Source: Maribacter halichondriae (GTDB lineage: Bacteria; Bacteroidota; Bacteroidia; Flavobacteriales; Flavobacteriaceae). Taken from it: a stretch of 64,000 nucleotides of DNA. Shown here one piece after another: positions 16,950-26,450 of the stretch (positions are counted from its first letter, which is position 1; every line of letters starts with the position of its first letter). The notes below the pieces were generated by a model. It saw only the letters and a program-made list of their open reading frames with translations. It had not been told where the DNA came from and made no database searches. The position numbers were made by a program, and so were the translations under genes. The DNA lies in NCBI RefSeq assembly GCF_027474825.1, contig NZ_CP107030.1, positions 2,176,529 to 2,240,528 of the forward strand, read 5' to 3'.

Positions 16950-18293
16950 ATGGAATGGGAAAGACTACTTTCACTGAAAAGACAGGGCGATACTCATAAA
17001 AGACTACGAAAAGAACAAGATGAGACCCGGTTAGGGTTTGAAGTTGATTATGACCGAATCATATTTTCCTCTGCTTTTCGGAGTTTGCAAGATAAGACCC
17101 AAGTCATTCCACTTTCAAAGACCGATTTTGTACATACCCGATTGACCCATAGTTTAGAAGTATCGGTCGTCGGGCGAAGTCTAGGTCGCATTGCGGGAAA
17201 ACGGATATTAGAAAAACACCCACATTTGGGGGAGGTACATGGGTATCGTTTTAATGATTTCGGAGCTATTGTGGCAGCGGCAGCCTTGTCACATGATATT
17301 GGAAATCCTCCCTTCGGACATAGCGGTGAAAAGGCCATCGGAGAGTATTTCAAAACAGGAGAAGGAAAGAACTATCAAAAATCGCTGTCCGAGAAAGAAT
17401 ATCAAGATATCATCGATTTTGAAGGAAACGCCAACGGATTCAAACTATTGGCTGCTTCGAAAGAAGGGGTAGAAGGAGGCTTGCGTCTTAGTTACGCCAC
17501 ATTGGGAGCCTTCATGAAGTATCCAAAAGAATCGTTGCCCAAAAAACCCAGCGCCCATATTTCAGAAAAGAAATTCGGATTTTTTCAAGCAGAAAAACTT
17601 GTTTTTCAAGAAGTTGCCCAAGAATTAGGTTTGTTGAGAACACGTGAGGGGAATGATATTTCGTTCTCTAGACACCCGCTTACATACTTGGTAGAAGCGG
17701 CCGATGATATTTGTTACACCATTATCGATTTTGAGGATGGCATCAATCTCGGCCTGATTTCGGAAGATTATGCTTTAGAGTATCTCATCAAATTGGTTAA
17801 GGACAGTATCAATACCAAAAAATACAATGCGCTGGTTTACACTGAAGATCGTCTGAGTTACTTGCGAGCCCTTGCCATCAATACACTTATCAAAGATGCC
17901 ATAGAGGTTTTCATCGCGAACGAATATAAAATACTGAACGGTACATTTGATGTCTCCCTGTTGGATAAAAGTGCATATCGAGCACAAATCGACGATATCA
18001 TCACCATCAGTATTGAAAGGATCTACAACTCAAAAGAGGTAGTCGATAAGGAAATTGCCGGGTACAAGATCATTTCCGATATTTTGGATGTGTATTCTTC
18101 GGCCTTGGTGCGCAAAATGGACAATAGAGCCTCTAATTACGATAGTCTGGTTTTGAGAACGCTACCTGAATATTACCGAAATACAGATGTGTCGCTATAT
18201 GAGATGCTACTGAATACCTGTTGTTATGTGGCAAGTCTTTCAGATGGTGCCGCAATCTTGCTCCATAAAAAGATTATGGGAATGGAAATTTAG
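16950..18293 (+). CDS. dgt: Deoxyguanosinetriphosphate triphosphohydrolase-like HD protein (dNTPase)
   Basis: 447 residues from the ATG at 16950 (MEWERLLSLKRQGD). This start gives the family's usual N-terminus and sits after the -7 element. The HD-domain metal site is intact: RLTHSLEV (His about 67) and ALSHDIGNPPFGHSGE (His-Asp about 115-116), and LVEAADDICY supplies a further Asp. Such enzymes hydrolyse dNTPs to deoxynucleosides and triphosphate, controlling nucleotide pools in the cytosol. Length and motifs are normal. It converges with the DUF3078 gene, whose stop is 12 bases away, with no terminator visible between. Confidence 0.9.
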   Translation: MEWERLLSLKRQGDTHKRLRKEQDETRLGFEVDYDRIIFSSAFRSLQDKTQVIPLSKTDFVHTRLTHSLEVSVVGRSLGRIAGKRILEKHPHLGEVHGYRFNDFGAIVAAAALSHDIGNPPFGHSGEKAIGEYFKTGEGKNYQKSLSEKEYQDIIDFEGNANGFKLLAASKEGVEGGLRLSYATLGAFMKYPKESLPKKPSAHISEKKFGFFQAEKLVFQEVAQELGLLRTREGNDISFSRHPLTYLVEAADDICYTIIDFEDGINLGLISEDYALEYLIKLVKDSINTKKYNALVYTEDRLSYLRALAINTLIKDAIEVFIANEYKILNGTFDVSLLDKSAYRAQIDDIITISIERIYNSKEVVDKEIAGYKIISDILDVYSSALVRKMDNRASNYDSLVLRTLPEYYRNTDVSLYEMLLNTCCYVASLSDGAAILLHKKIMGMEI

Positions 18294-18305
18294 TGGAGTT
18301 CCCAT

Positions 18306-19448
18306 TTAGAAGTTATATGACACACCAACACCCAACAGTTGTTTGAACTGAATTCTTGGCTCACCTGGATCCGTTACCATTCCTGTATCATCTTTTATTT
18401 CCCCGAAAAGAATATTGTCATCATAAATGACTTGGGTACCTATCGATGTAACGATATATTCGTTTACACGAAGGTCCATGTTCAGTTCCCAATCGATATC
18501 TATGTTCCCAAAGTCCTGTAGATAATCCGTATATAAGTTTACACGGTGTTTCAGCCCAATATTCTCCGCAATTTGGGTTTCCCAGTGGTTGGTTATCAAG
18601 AAACCTAATTCTAAAAAAAGGTTTTTCCCATTTTGTATGACATTGCCATCGGCGTCAAGAATCGCTTTTTTTACCCCGAAAGCTCCCTTATCGGCCAAAT
18701 CTTGATCAAGAACCAGTGTTGCCTTCTGGGTAAGGGGTGAAATGTAAAGGTTGAATTTTCGTCCTTCCGAAATATATGAGGCTCCTGCCCCCAAGAAGAA
18801 ATAGCCTGGAGATAGAGGCCCCGAAATCGGGTTTTCCCTATCGGGATATTTGTATCCATCAGAGAATTGGGTATTGAAATTGGCTTTGGCAGAATAGTAC
18901 CAATTGCTGATCGTGTCACGTCGGTACCCGAAAGTAGAACTTATTCGAATCGCATCGTCGGTCTTGCGCAATTTCTGATTGTCTTGCCAGTTGATACCGT
19001 ATCGCATTTCCAAATAATTTTCCCATTGAAAGTAACGAAATTTATAATTACGCTCAAAACGGGCGTTTGCCAATGCAGAGATGGAATTATTTCCCCCAGC
19101 GTTCCAATTGACAAAGGCGACCTCACTAAGATTAAATCCCAAAAGATTTATTTTTTGCCAGAAAGAGGGTATCTCGAATATTTTTTTCTCCTTGTCCAAC
19201 GGCTTTGTTTTCTTGAAGGAAATCATAGCGTTCGGAAGGTTGATACCTTCTTTAATATCCTTTATCCGTTTTTGTCGCCTTCTGATGACAATCGTATCGA
19301 CAAACGTGGTATCGATTGCAATCGAATCAAGGGGCATGGCAATAACGTCAACCGAATCTACTTCACGACCTGAGGGAATGCTATCTTGTGAAAAGACACA
19401 CTTTAAAGGCCACAACAAAAGAATAAGTACAATTGCTTTTCTAGGCAT
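18306..19448 (-). CDS. DUF3078 outer-membrane beta-barrel-like protein
   Basis: 380 residues with a signal peptide (IVLILLLWPLKCVFSQ). A low-complexity Asp/Ile/Thr segment and a basic RRRQKRIKDIKEG linker follow. The DUF3078 region then starts with the characteristic FNLSEVAFVNWNAGGNNSIS and alternates amphipathic strands to a C-terminal Phe (GVGVSYNF), as expected for an outer-membrane barrel. Function is unknown. The start codon is one base beyond the dxs stop, so it is translationally linked to dxs, a pairing I recall as common in flavobacteria. Confidence 0.85.
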   Translation of the reverse strand: MPRKAIVLILLLWPLKCVFSQDSIPSGREVDSVDVIAMPLDSIAIDTTFVDTIVIRRRQKRIKDIKEGINLPNAMISFKKTKPLDKEKKIFEIPSFWQKINLLGFNLSEVAFVNWNAGGNNSISALANARFERNYKFRYFQWENYLEMRYGINWQDNQKLRKTDDAIRISSTFGYRRDTISNWYYSAKANFNTQFSDGYKYPDRENPISGPLSPGYFFLGAGASYISEGRKFNLYISPLTQKATLVLDQDLADKGAFGVKKAILDADGNVIQNGKNLFLELGFLITNHWETQIAENIGLKHRVNLYTDYLQDFGNIDIDWELNMDLRVNEYIVTSIGTQVIYDDNILFGEIKDDTGMVTDPGEPRIQFKQLLGVGVSYNF

Positions 19449-19449
19449 T

Positions 19450-21246
19450 TTAGCTTATGTTGATTAAAGAATTCAGGTAATTTTCAATTGATTCATCATC
19501 TAAATGGGCAACTTTATGTAGTTCTTCAACACTTCCGTGTTCCAAAAAGGTATCGGCGATTCCGAAAACTTTAATAGGTTTCTTTACACCGATTTTGTTG
19601 GCGAATTCTAGAACGGCACTTCCAAATCCACCGATTTCGCATCCATCTTCAATCGTTATGATATGCTCATATGTTATAAAAATATCTCGGAGAATTTTGG
19701 TGTCCAATGGTTTTACGAACCGCATATTATAATGACTGATTTGAATTTTATTTTTCCGTTTTTCCAATAATTCAGAAATCATATTGCCTATATGACCTAC
19801 GGATAGAATGGCAATTTTAGATCCTTTTCTTACCAATTGTCCCTTGCCGATTTCTATTTCCTCAAAAGGTAATCTCCACTTTATGGTCGTTCCCCTCCCT
19901 CTCGGATATCGTATTGCAATCGGATGTTTCAGCCCCAATTGTGCGGTGTACATGATATTGCGGAGTTCAATTTCGTTTAAGGGCGCAAAAATAATAAGGT
20001 TGGGAATACAGCGCAAATAAGCCAGATCATAGACCCCATGATGGGTAGCACCATCTTGACCGACCAGTCCCGAACGGTCGAGGCAAAAAATAACGGGTAG
20101 GTCTTGCAGGGCTACGTCGTGTATGACCTGATCGTAGGCGCGTTGCAGAAAGGTAGAATAGATATTGCAAAAAGGAACGAGGCCCTCAACGGTCATTCCT
20201 GCGGCCATAGTGACCGCATGTTGTTCGGCGATACCCACATCGAATGCCCTTTCGGGAATTTCATCCATCATAAATTTTAAGGAACTTCCCGTTGGCATGG
20301 CCGGGGTAATACCTACGATTTTTTCGTTTTGAAGCGCAAGCTCGACTAGGGTATGGCCAAAGACATCTTGATATTTCGGGGGCTCGCTTAATGTAGGTTT
20401 TTTAACCAATTCTCCAGTGGCCTTGTCAAATTTCCCTGGGGCGTGATAGACCACTTGGTTCTCTTCCGCTTTTTTCAGTCCTTTTCCCTTGGTAGTAATT
20501 ACGTGAAGTAATTTTGGACCTTTGACCGATTTCAATCTTTCGAGCTCCGTTACTAGGCTCAGCAGGTCATGACCGTCAACCGGCCCAGAATAATCAAAAT
20601 TGAGGCACTCGAATATATTCTCGTCTTTTGCCGTTCCCTTTTTTACATTGGTCAAGTATTTTTTGAGGGCTCCCACGCTGGGATCGATTCCGATTGCATT
20701 GTCGTTTAATACTATTAGGACATTTGCATCCGTCACTCCCATATGGTTGAGGCCTTCAAAAGCCATTCCGCTAGCTATGGAAGCATCGCCTATAACGGCA
20801 ATATGATGTTTGTCGTTTTCTCCGTTCAATTTCGATGCGATCGCCATTCCCAATATGGCGGAAATAGAAGTAGAACTATGGCCGGTTCCAAAAGGGTCAT
20901 ATTCACTTTCGCTTCGTTTAGGAAAACCACTAATACCGCCCAACTGTCGATTGGTATCAAAAATCTCTTTTCGACCGGTCAGTATTTTATGTCCGTAGGC
21001 TTGGTGACCGACATCCCAAATGAGTTTGTCGTTCGGGGTATCGAAAATATAATGTAATGCGATGGTCAGTTCGACCACACCGAGGCTCGCACCTAAATGT
21101 CCTTCTTTGGTCGCTACGATATCGATGATAAAGTCTCGGAGTTCTTGGGCAAGTTGGGGCAAATCGGCCAATTTAAGTGAGCGAAGGTCTTCGGGGAAAT
21201 TGATATTTTCTAAGATGTTCTTTGACACCGAGAGAGATTTGAGCAT
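19450..21246 (-). CDS. dxs: 1-deoxy-D-xylulose-5-phosphate synthase
   Basis: 598 residues, normal length. Condenses pyruvate and glyceraldehyde-3-phosphate to DXP, the first step of the MEP isoprenoid pathway, using thiamine diphosphate. Visible motifs: GHSSTSISA (catalytic His), the ThDP signature VIGDASIASGMAFEGLNHMG...LIVLNDN, DVGIAEQHAVTMAAG, and a C-terminal transketolase domain (IEDGCEIGGFGSAV). It supplies precursors for the carotenoid and polyprenyl genes encoded elsewhere in the window. It is followed immediately by the DUF3078 gene. Confidence 0.96.
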   Translation of the reverse strand: MLKSLSVSKNILENINFPEDLRSLKLADLPQLAQELRDFIIDIVATKEGHLGASLGVVELTIALHYIFDTPNDKLIWDVGHQAYGHKILTGRKEIFDTNRQLGGISGFPKRSESEYDPFGTGHSSTSISAILGMAIASKLNGENDKHHIAVIGDASIASGMAFEGLNHMGVTDANVLIVLNDNAIGIDPSVGALKKYLTNVKKGTAKDENIFECLNFDYSGPVDGHDLLSLVTELERLKSVKGPKLLHVITTKGKGLKKAEENQVVYHAPGKFDKATGELVKKPTLSEPPKYQDVFGHTLVELALQNEKIVGITPAMPTGSSLKFMMDEIPERAFDVGIAEQHAVTMAAGMTVEGLVPFCNIYSTFLQRAYDQVIHDVALQDLPVIFCLDRSGLVGQDGATHHGVYDLAYLRCIPNLIIFAPLNEIELRNIMYTAQLGLKHPIAIRYPRGRGTTIKWRLPFEEIEIGKGQLVRKGSKIAILSVGHIGNMISELLEKRKNKIQISHYNMRFVKPLDTKILRDIFITYEHIITIEDGCEIGGFGSAVLEFANKIGVKKPIKVFGIADTFLEHGSVEELHKVAHLDDESIENYLNSLINIS

Positions 21247-21381
21247 ACAAAGCTAAGGTTTTTCAGTGTTTGATAACAGTATTTTGGACGTTCACAACAT
21301 ACTCTCCTTAATATGTAATATCCGTGTGGAAATGGTCGTTTGAATTTCTCATTAAATAATCAATTTTAAATAACCACAAAC

Positions 21382-22458
21382 ATGAAAATTATTTTAAGAA
21401 CAGCCGCCTTGGCGGCATTAATTATCGCCATTTCTTGTGGAAAAGACGATGCAGTAGTGCCAGATGGGAAAGCGGACGAAATAGCGGAGCAATTGGAGCA
21501 GACTCCTTTGGAAGCCAACACAGTGTCTGAAAATGTAGTCATCAAAGGGGGCGCCAAAAAAGAGGGGATGCCTCCAACACCCAATGAGGCCATCACCTTA
21601 GATGTTTCAAATACTTCGAAAATGGCATTGTTGGGCGAGGGCTTTGAAGTTTCGCTCAATTCAGATGCTGAGATAGTCGGAGCTTATATTCAATTTAAGT
21701 CAAATGATGGTACTATGGCCGATAGCTATTACGACATAGATTTGTTCGAAAATACTATTAGCGATAAGAAATCCATCAAAACCGATAAGAAGGGGCTGAG
21801 TAACTCCTTAACGGCCAAGGTAGATGCCGATGCCAACATAGATATAGATTTTAATACGCAGATTGAACCTGGAACTTTTTGTTACGATGTCTGCGTATAT
21901 GATGCCGACGGAAATATTAGTCTACCTCAAGAAGTTTGCGTTACCGTCGAAAGTTGGGGAGGTAATAGCGCGTTGGTCGCCAAATGGAACTTGACCAAGG
22001 AAGAATATGATGAGAATGGCGAAATCGATGTGGATATTACAGGAGAAGAGGAATGTGCAACAGATACACAAGAATGTTCAGATGGAGGTTCTTTTGAGTA
22101 TACGGAGTGTTATGTATCAGAGTTTGGTTATATCGAATTCAAACAAGACGGAACTTTTACTCTAGAATCTAAAGGAGGTGAAGAGTATCTTGATTATAAT
22201 AATTCACTGGAAAATTGTGAGGCGACCTACAAGGAATATATTTATCATTTTACAGGTTCGGGTAATTGGGCATATAGTTCGGTCGACAAACAGTTGAGTC
22301 TCGTTCTATATAGTTCTGTGGATAAAGGAACTGACGGCGAAGGTACACAGACTAACGAACCGGGCGAAGGAGAGCTTATTTTCTCTGGAAAAGCGGAAAT
22401 AAACGGCAATACACTTGTCATTATTGAAGAAGATTATACATCTTACTTTGAGAAGTAG
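21382..22458 (+). CDS. Acidic exported lipoprotein, lipocalin-like C-terminus
   Basis: 358 residues. Signal peptide with lipobox ending at Cys about 20 (LIIAISC then GKDD). Residues about 30-200 are acidic and beta-rich, with a paired Cys motif FCYDVCVYDADG (a disulfide is likely). From about residue 208 (LVAKWNLTKEEYDENG) the pattern of W-x-L opening strand, several further Cys and GYIEFKQDGTFTLES resembles the lipocalin-like domains common in Bacteroidota lipoproteins. No ligand can be assigned. It is monocistronic, with a strong terminator, and transcribed divergently from dxs. Confidence 0.75.
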   Translation: MKIILRTAALAALIIAISCGKDDAVVPDGKADEIAEQLEQTPLEANTVSENVVIKGGAKKEGMPPTPNEAITLDVSNTSKMALLGEGFEVSLNSDAEIVGAYIQFKSNDGTMADSYYDIDLFENTISDKKSIKTDKKGLSNSLTAKVDADANIDIDFNTQIEPGTFCYDVCVYDADGNISLPQEVCVTVESWGGNSALVAKWNLTKEEYDENGEIDVDITGEEECATDTQECSDGGSFEYTECYVSEFGYIEFKQDGTFTLESKGGEEYLDYNNSLENCEATYKEYIYHFTGSGNWAYSSVDKQLSLVLYSSVDKGTDGEGTQTNEPGEGELIFSGKAEINGNTLVIIEEDYTSYFEK

Positions 22459-22480
22459 ATAAGTAAATTTTAAAATATAG

Positions 22481-22512
22481 ACCCTCTAATAATTGTATTA
22501 GAGGGTTTTTTT
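22481..22512 (+). terminator. Rho-independent terminator
   Basis: ACCCTCTAAT pairs perfectly with ATTAGAGGGT around a six-base loop and is followed by seven T. It ends the lipoprotein transcript. Confidence 0.92.
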
Positions 22513-22557
22513 GTTTCAAAAAGCTTTATTCGCTACTATTGCGAATCAAACTCTATT

Positions 22558-23007
22558 ATGGTACTTCCTTTTGACGATGCATATTTTATGAAAAAAGCCC
22601 TACAGGAGGCCGAGACCGCTTTTGAAAAAGGCGAGGTGCCGATTGGCGCTATAGTCGTCGTTCAGGACCGCATCATTGCCCGATCCCATAATCTGACAGA
22701 GCAGTTGAACGACGTAACGGCCCACGCCGAGATGCAGGCCATTACGGCAGCGGCCAATTTTCTGGGGGGAAAGTACCTTAAAAATTGTACGTTGTACGTG
22801 ACCTTAGAACCTTGTCAGATGTGTGCGGGAGCCTTATATTGGAGCCAAATTTCTAAAATAGTCTATGCGACCGAAGACCCTCAAAGGGGTTGTGGTGCGA
22901 TGGGGTCAAAACTACACCCCAAGACCAAAATAGTGGGTGGGGTTTTGGAAGAAGAGGCTTCTCAGTTGTTAAAAAAGTTCTTCATACAAAAGCGAAACTT
23001 GAATTAA
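22558..23007 (+). CDS. tadA: tRNA-specific adenosine deaminase
   Basis: 149 residues. The zinc deaminase site is intact: HAE at 56-58 and PCQMC with Cys 86 and 89; GEVPIGAIVV is the substrate-side strand. TadA converts A34 to inosine in tRNA-Arg(ACG) in the cytosol, allowing CGN decoding. Length and motifs fit TadA better than guanine or cytosine deaminases, though this superfamily is easily confused. It is followed by a hairpin shared with the convergent cold-shock gene. Confidence 0.88.
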   Translation: MVLPFDDAYFMKKALQEAETAFEKGEVPIGAIVVVQDRIIARSHNLTEQLNDVTAHAEMQAITAAANFLGGKYLKNCTLYVTLEPCQMCAGALYWSQISKIVYATEDPQRGCGAMGSKLHPKTKIVGGVLEEEASQLLKKFFIQKRNLN

Positions 23008-23026
23008 GCAAAATTTTTTCCAAATG

Positions 23027-23055
23027 AAAATCCCCGGCAATACACCGAGGATTTT
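23027..23055. terminator. Bidirectional terminator between tadA and the cold-shock gene
   Basis: AAAATCCCCGG and CCGAGGATTTT form an 11-bp stem with one mismatch around seven bases, with A/T-rich flanks on both sides, between two convergent genes. Confidence 0.72.
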
Positions 23056-23080
23056 GAACTCTTTCAAAATAAGATACTCT

Positions 23081-23275
23081 TTATCCGATTACCTGCACTT
23101 GGGCAGCTACGATCCCCTTTCGTCCTTCTTCTTCTGCGTATTCTACTTTGTCGCCTTCTTTAAGTTCAGTTCCGTTCAATGCAGTGGCATGTACGAAAAT
23201 GTCCTTACCTGTGTCGTCGTTGGTAATGAACCCATAACCTTTGGATTCATTGAAAAATTTTACAGTTCCAGTCAT
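23081..23275 (-). CDS. Cold-shock protein, CspA family
   Basis: 64 residues, a single OB-fold cold-shock domain. RNP1 (KGYGFI) and RNP2 (DIFVHA) are both intact and the N-terminus [13 protein letters not shown] is typical. It binds single-stranded RNA/DNA as an RNA chaperone in the cytosol. The region upstream to about 23366 is AT-rich and gene-free, which would allow the long leader usual for csp genes. Whether it is cold-induced cannot be read from the sequence. Confidence 0.95.
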   Translation of the reverse strand: MTGTVKFFNESKGYGFITNDDTGKDIFVHATALNGTELKEGDKVEYAEEEGRKGIVAAQVQVIG

Positions 23276-23366
23276 TCCAATAAAAATTAAATATTAATTA
23301 GGTACTACTAATTTATAATTTTTTGTTGAAAATTGGTAAGAAAAGTAACAGGAAATACTATTGACT

Positions 23367-23617
23367 TCATTGATTTTCAGGCTTTTCGGTATTTTTTCCT
23401 TGCATTTTCCGAATATTTTCCTCGGTCATCATATAGTCCTTCATTTTCTTTCCTTTGCTGTATTTGAAGAGAAAAGTGGCATGGCCACCAAGAAAAGGCC
23501 GACTGTTCCTGCACCGATATATTTATCGGCAAGGGTCACTTTCGCTTCGGGTAGCGAGAATCCATATCCGATGGAGGCGAACGATCCGACGATTATGAGT
23601 AGTATGAGGTACTTCAT
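23367..23617 (-). pseudogene. Small two-TM flavobacterial membrane protein, frameshifted
   Basis: From the ATG at 23617 the frame reads a short membrane protein (MKYLILLIIVGSFASIGYGF, then LADKYIGAGTVGLFLVAMPLF) and runs into a premature stop at 23441. Shifting one base at the A/T run 23472-23475 continues into a basic, conserved-looking tail (KYSKGKKMKDYMMTEENIRKM) ending at 23367. The repaired protein is 83 residues with two membrane segments and a cytosolic basic tail, resembling uncharacterised small membrane proteins of flavobacteria. Missing one T of a run of five explains the break. Function is unknown. Confidence 0.7.
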
Positions 23618-23780
23618 AGGTTCAAAAATAGTAAACTGTTGACAGTAAACAGCATTTAGTGGGCAGTTGCGGTAAGCAGTATGTATTCGTGTTAAAAAAA
23701 GTTTATGGGCTTATTTGTTTATGAGTTTATATTGATTTTTTTAACCTGTCACACTGAGCTTGTCGAAGTACGAAACCGAA
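23618..23780. repeat. Gene-free spacer with repeat debris
   Basis: Around 23628-23690 degenerate AGTAAAC/AGTTG-type short repeats are visible (GTAAACTG, CAGTAAACAG, GCAGTTG, GTAAGCAG). At 23745-23770 lies CCTGTCACACTGAGCTTGTC followed by GAAGTA, a motif I recall as widely dispersed in flavobacterial intergenic regions. No coding potential is seen. Confidence 0.45.
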
Positions 23781-25563
23781 CTATTTGGTAAAATTAATCA
23801 GCTCTCTCCGATAGGCGGTCAACAGTTTTGATTTGGAAACGAAACCGAGATATTTTCCATTTTTGATGACAGGAAGGTTCCAGGCGCCGCTACTCTGAAA
23901 TTTTTGCATGACCTTTTGCATGCTATCCTGTCCATAGAGAATGACCTCTGGGGGTTGGTGCATAAAGGTTGAAACTGTAGTCGTGCCATAGAGCGCTGTA
24001 TCGAACATGAATTCGCGGATGTCGTCCAATAAAACCACACCTACCAAAATATCATCTTGATTTACTACCGGATAGAGATTACGCGTAGATTTCGACACCG
24101 ATTCATGCAACATTTCCCAAGAAACATTGTTGGGCGTACCGTTTTAAAATCTTGCTCTATGACGTCGTCGAGCTGCATCACCGTTAGCACATTTTTATCT
24201 TTGTCATGGGTCAACAAGGCTCCCTTTTCGGCAAGTTCACGGGTATAAATGGTATGGTCTATGGCATTTTTTGTAATCAGATATGATATGGCCGCCGTTA
24301 TCATTAAAGGAACAAAAAGTTCATAGCCTCCGGTAATCTCAGCGATTAAAAATATAGCGGTTAAAGGAGCATGAAGCACACCCGCAATCAATCCGGCCAT
24401 ACCGATAAGCGTAAAATTGCTTTCTGAGACGGCAAAGCCCAACCCAGAATTGTTGATGACCTTGGCCACGACATTTCCCAAGGCACTGCCCATGACCATC
24501 GTGGGAATAAAGATTCCACCTGCTCCACCCGCGGCGAAGGTGGTGGTCATTGCCACCGCCTTGAAAATGGTCAATCCGAATAATAGAGCGATGACGACCC
24601 AAATATTGTCGATATAGGCGTCAAAAGGGGTTGTTCCTAGCGCTGCCGAGTGGTTTCCTTCCAATAAATTATTGATGAAACCGAACCCTTCCCCATACAA
24701 AGGCGGAATAAAGTAGAGCATGATTCCGATGGCAAGTCCGCCCACCAACAATCTATATTTCGGACTCTTTAAAGGCTCGAACAGTTTTAAGATTCCAAAG
24801 TACATCTTGGTAAAGTAGATGGAGGCAAAAGCAGTACCTACGCCCAATAGTACATAGAACAGCGTATCTTTTATCTCGAAGTTGTCCGCTAAGGAAAAAT
24901 TAAAAAGTACTTCGTTCCCTAAAAAGAAATAAGAGGTAAGCACCCCCGATATCGAAGCCAGCAAAAGCGGTAGCATGGAAAGCATTGTAAAGTCCATACT
25001 AAATACCTCAACGGCAAAAATAATGGCTGCAATGGGCGATTGAAAAATGGATGCCACGGCACCCGCCGAAGCGCAGGCGATCAATAAAGAACGGGTTTTG
25101 GCATTAATATGTAAAAGTCTGCCCAAATTCGAACTGATGGCTGAACCGGATGCCACTGCCGGACCTAACAATCCAACCGAACCACCAAACCCAACAGTTA
25201 GGGGAGCCGTAATCAACGGAGTATATATTTTTTAAGGGGAATGATTCCTTTTTTCTTTGACAGCGCAAAGAGAATGGAAGATACAGCATGCTCCAACTTC
25301 TCTTTGTGAACGAATTTTACATAGAGGTACACGAGTGTAAGTCCGATAATCGGAAGTACGAAGTATAACTGGTTACTTGAGAAAACGATACCATCCTCCA
25401 AAGATGATTCGATAAAATAGGTCAGGTTCTTTAAAGTGACCGAGGCGAGACCGGCAAGCAACCCCACAACGACCGCCATAAGTTGGGTAAAGGTTTTGTT
25501 GGAGATGTTTTTATATCGCCATTTTACGAACTTGGTAAAAAGTATTTGTTGTCGGGTGGGCAT
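23781..25563 (-). pseudogene. ClC-type chloride channel/antiporter with CBS domains, two frameshifts
   Basis: Three overlapping minus-strand frames (25563-25213, 25216-24065, 24113-23781) together encode one ClC protein of about 594 residues. It has an N-terminal helix and TM1-2, GFGGSVGLLGPAVASGSA, the GGIFIPTMVMGSALG filter region, HAPLTAIFLIAEITGGY, and two C-terminal CBS motifs (NLYPVVNQDDILVGVVLLDDI; NLPVIKNGKYLGFVS). Breaks are at a six-T run (25228-25233) and at 24113-24115; one extra A in each (coding strand) restores frame. The position of the gating Glu (GxEGP in classical ClCs) is Leu here (GLLGP). It moves chloride or related anions across the inner membrane; channel versus antiporter is undetermined. 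Confidence 0.85.
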
Positions 25564-25592
25564 TTTACGGGCAAATGATTGCCCAAAGGTAT

Positions 25593-26450
25593 TTAATTCC
25601 CTTGAAGAATTTCTTTTTTTAGGTCTTCCAAATCCTCTAGGTAGATTTGACGCAGGGCTTCGACATAGTCTCGGTTGTTAAAAAAGCCTGCTTTGAAGTC
25701 GACCATGGCATCCTCGAGCATTCGTATTGCTTCTTCCGAATTTCCTTGTTCGTTTAAAATAAGTGCCTTGTAAAATTTGGCATCTGCTGTTTGTTTGAAA
25801 TAGTGTATGGCTTTATCGAAGTCTTCCAAAGCTTTATCAAAATTTCCAGATTCGTAGTAGGCGATGCCCCGATACAGAAAAGCTTCGAGTTCGACCCAAT
25901 CTTCACCACTTTCCTCGGTTTCCCGTTTTATGTGTTTATCCCAATAGGAAATGGAATTCTTATAATCCTTCAATCCCAAATAAGCGATACCCCGCCAAAA
26001 ATCGACACTATGCCCTTGTGGATGGTCAATATAATCGGTCAAGGTGTCGGATGCATCGAAATCGGCGATGGCCTTTTTATAGTTGCGGTAGAATATGAGA
26101 TACAGATAGCCCCGCATGGGCTGCCACGTTTTAGCATCGTGATAAACTGCTTTGTTTATTAAGGGTTTCCATTGATGCGGCATTCCGCGTTTGAGATAGG
26201 GAATCGAGATTTCCCGCCAAGCAGCTGCATTCGTCGTGTCGAGTTTCAAAATGGAATCCAACATGGTCATGGAAGCCGGACTACCCTGAATTGGTTTTAA
26301 GTGATCGTGTGTGCCAAACTCTTCTTTAAAAAGTTCTTCGGATAGTTGTTTGTTAGTTTCTAACCGGCCCGTTTCCAAAGATTTTTCGCAAGATGTAATT
26401 GAAACACATAACATGAATACACTAAGGCAATATTTCAGTAATCGCTCCAT
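25593..26450 (-). CDS. TPR-repeat lipoprotein
   Basis: 285 residues. N-terminal signal with lipobox Cys at about 21 (CVSITSC then EKS). From about residue 60 there are several tetratricopeptide units, including FWRGIAYLGLKDYKNSISYWDKHI, FLYRGIAYYESGNFDKALEDFDKAI and KFYKALILNEQGNSEEAIRMLEDAM. TPRs mediate protein-protein contacts; the Cys suggests envelope attachment. The start overlaps the end of the upstream TonB-C-like gene by 29 bases, so the two are probably translated together and may interact. Confidence 0.85.
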   Translation of the reverse strand: MERLLKYCLSVFMLCVSITSCEKSLETGRLETNKQLSEELFKEEFGTHDHLKPIQGSPASMTMLDSILKLDTTNAAAWREISIPYLKRGMPHQWKPLINKAVYHDAKTWQPMRGYLYLIFYRNYKKAIADFDASDTLTDYIDHPQGHSVDFWRGIAYLGLKDYKNSISYWDKHIKRETEESGEDWVELEAFLYRGIAYYESGNFDKALEDFDKAIHYFKQTADAKFYKALILNEQGNSEEAIRMLEDAMVDFKAGFFNNRDYVEALRQIYLEDLEDLKKEILQGN

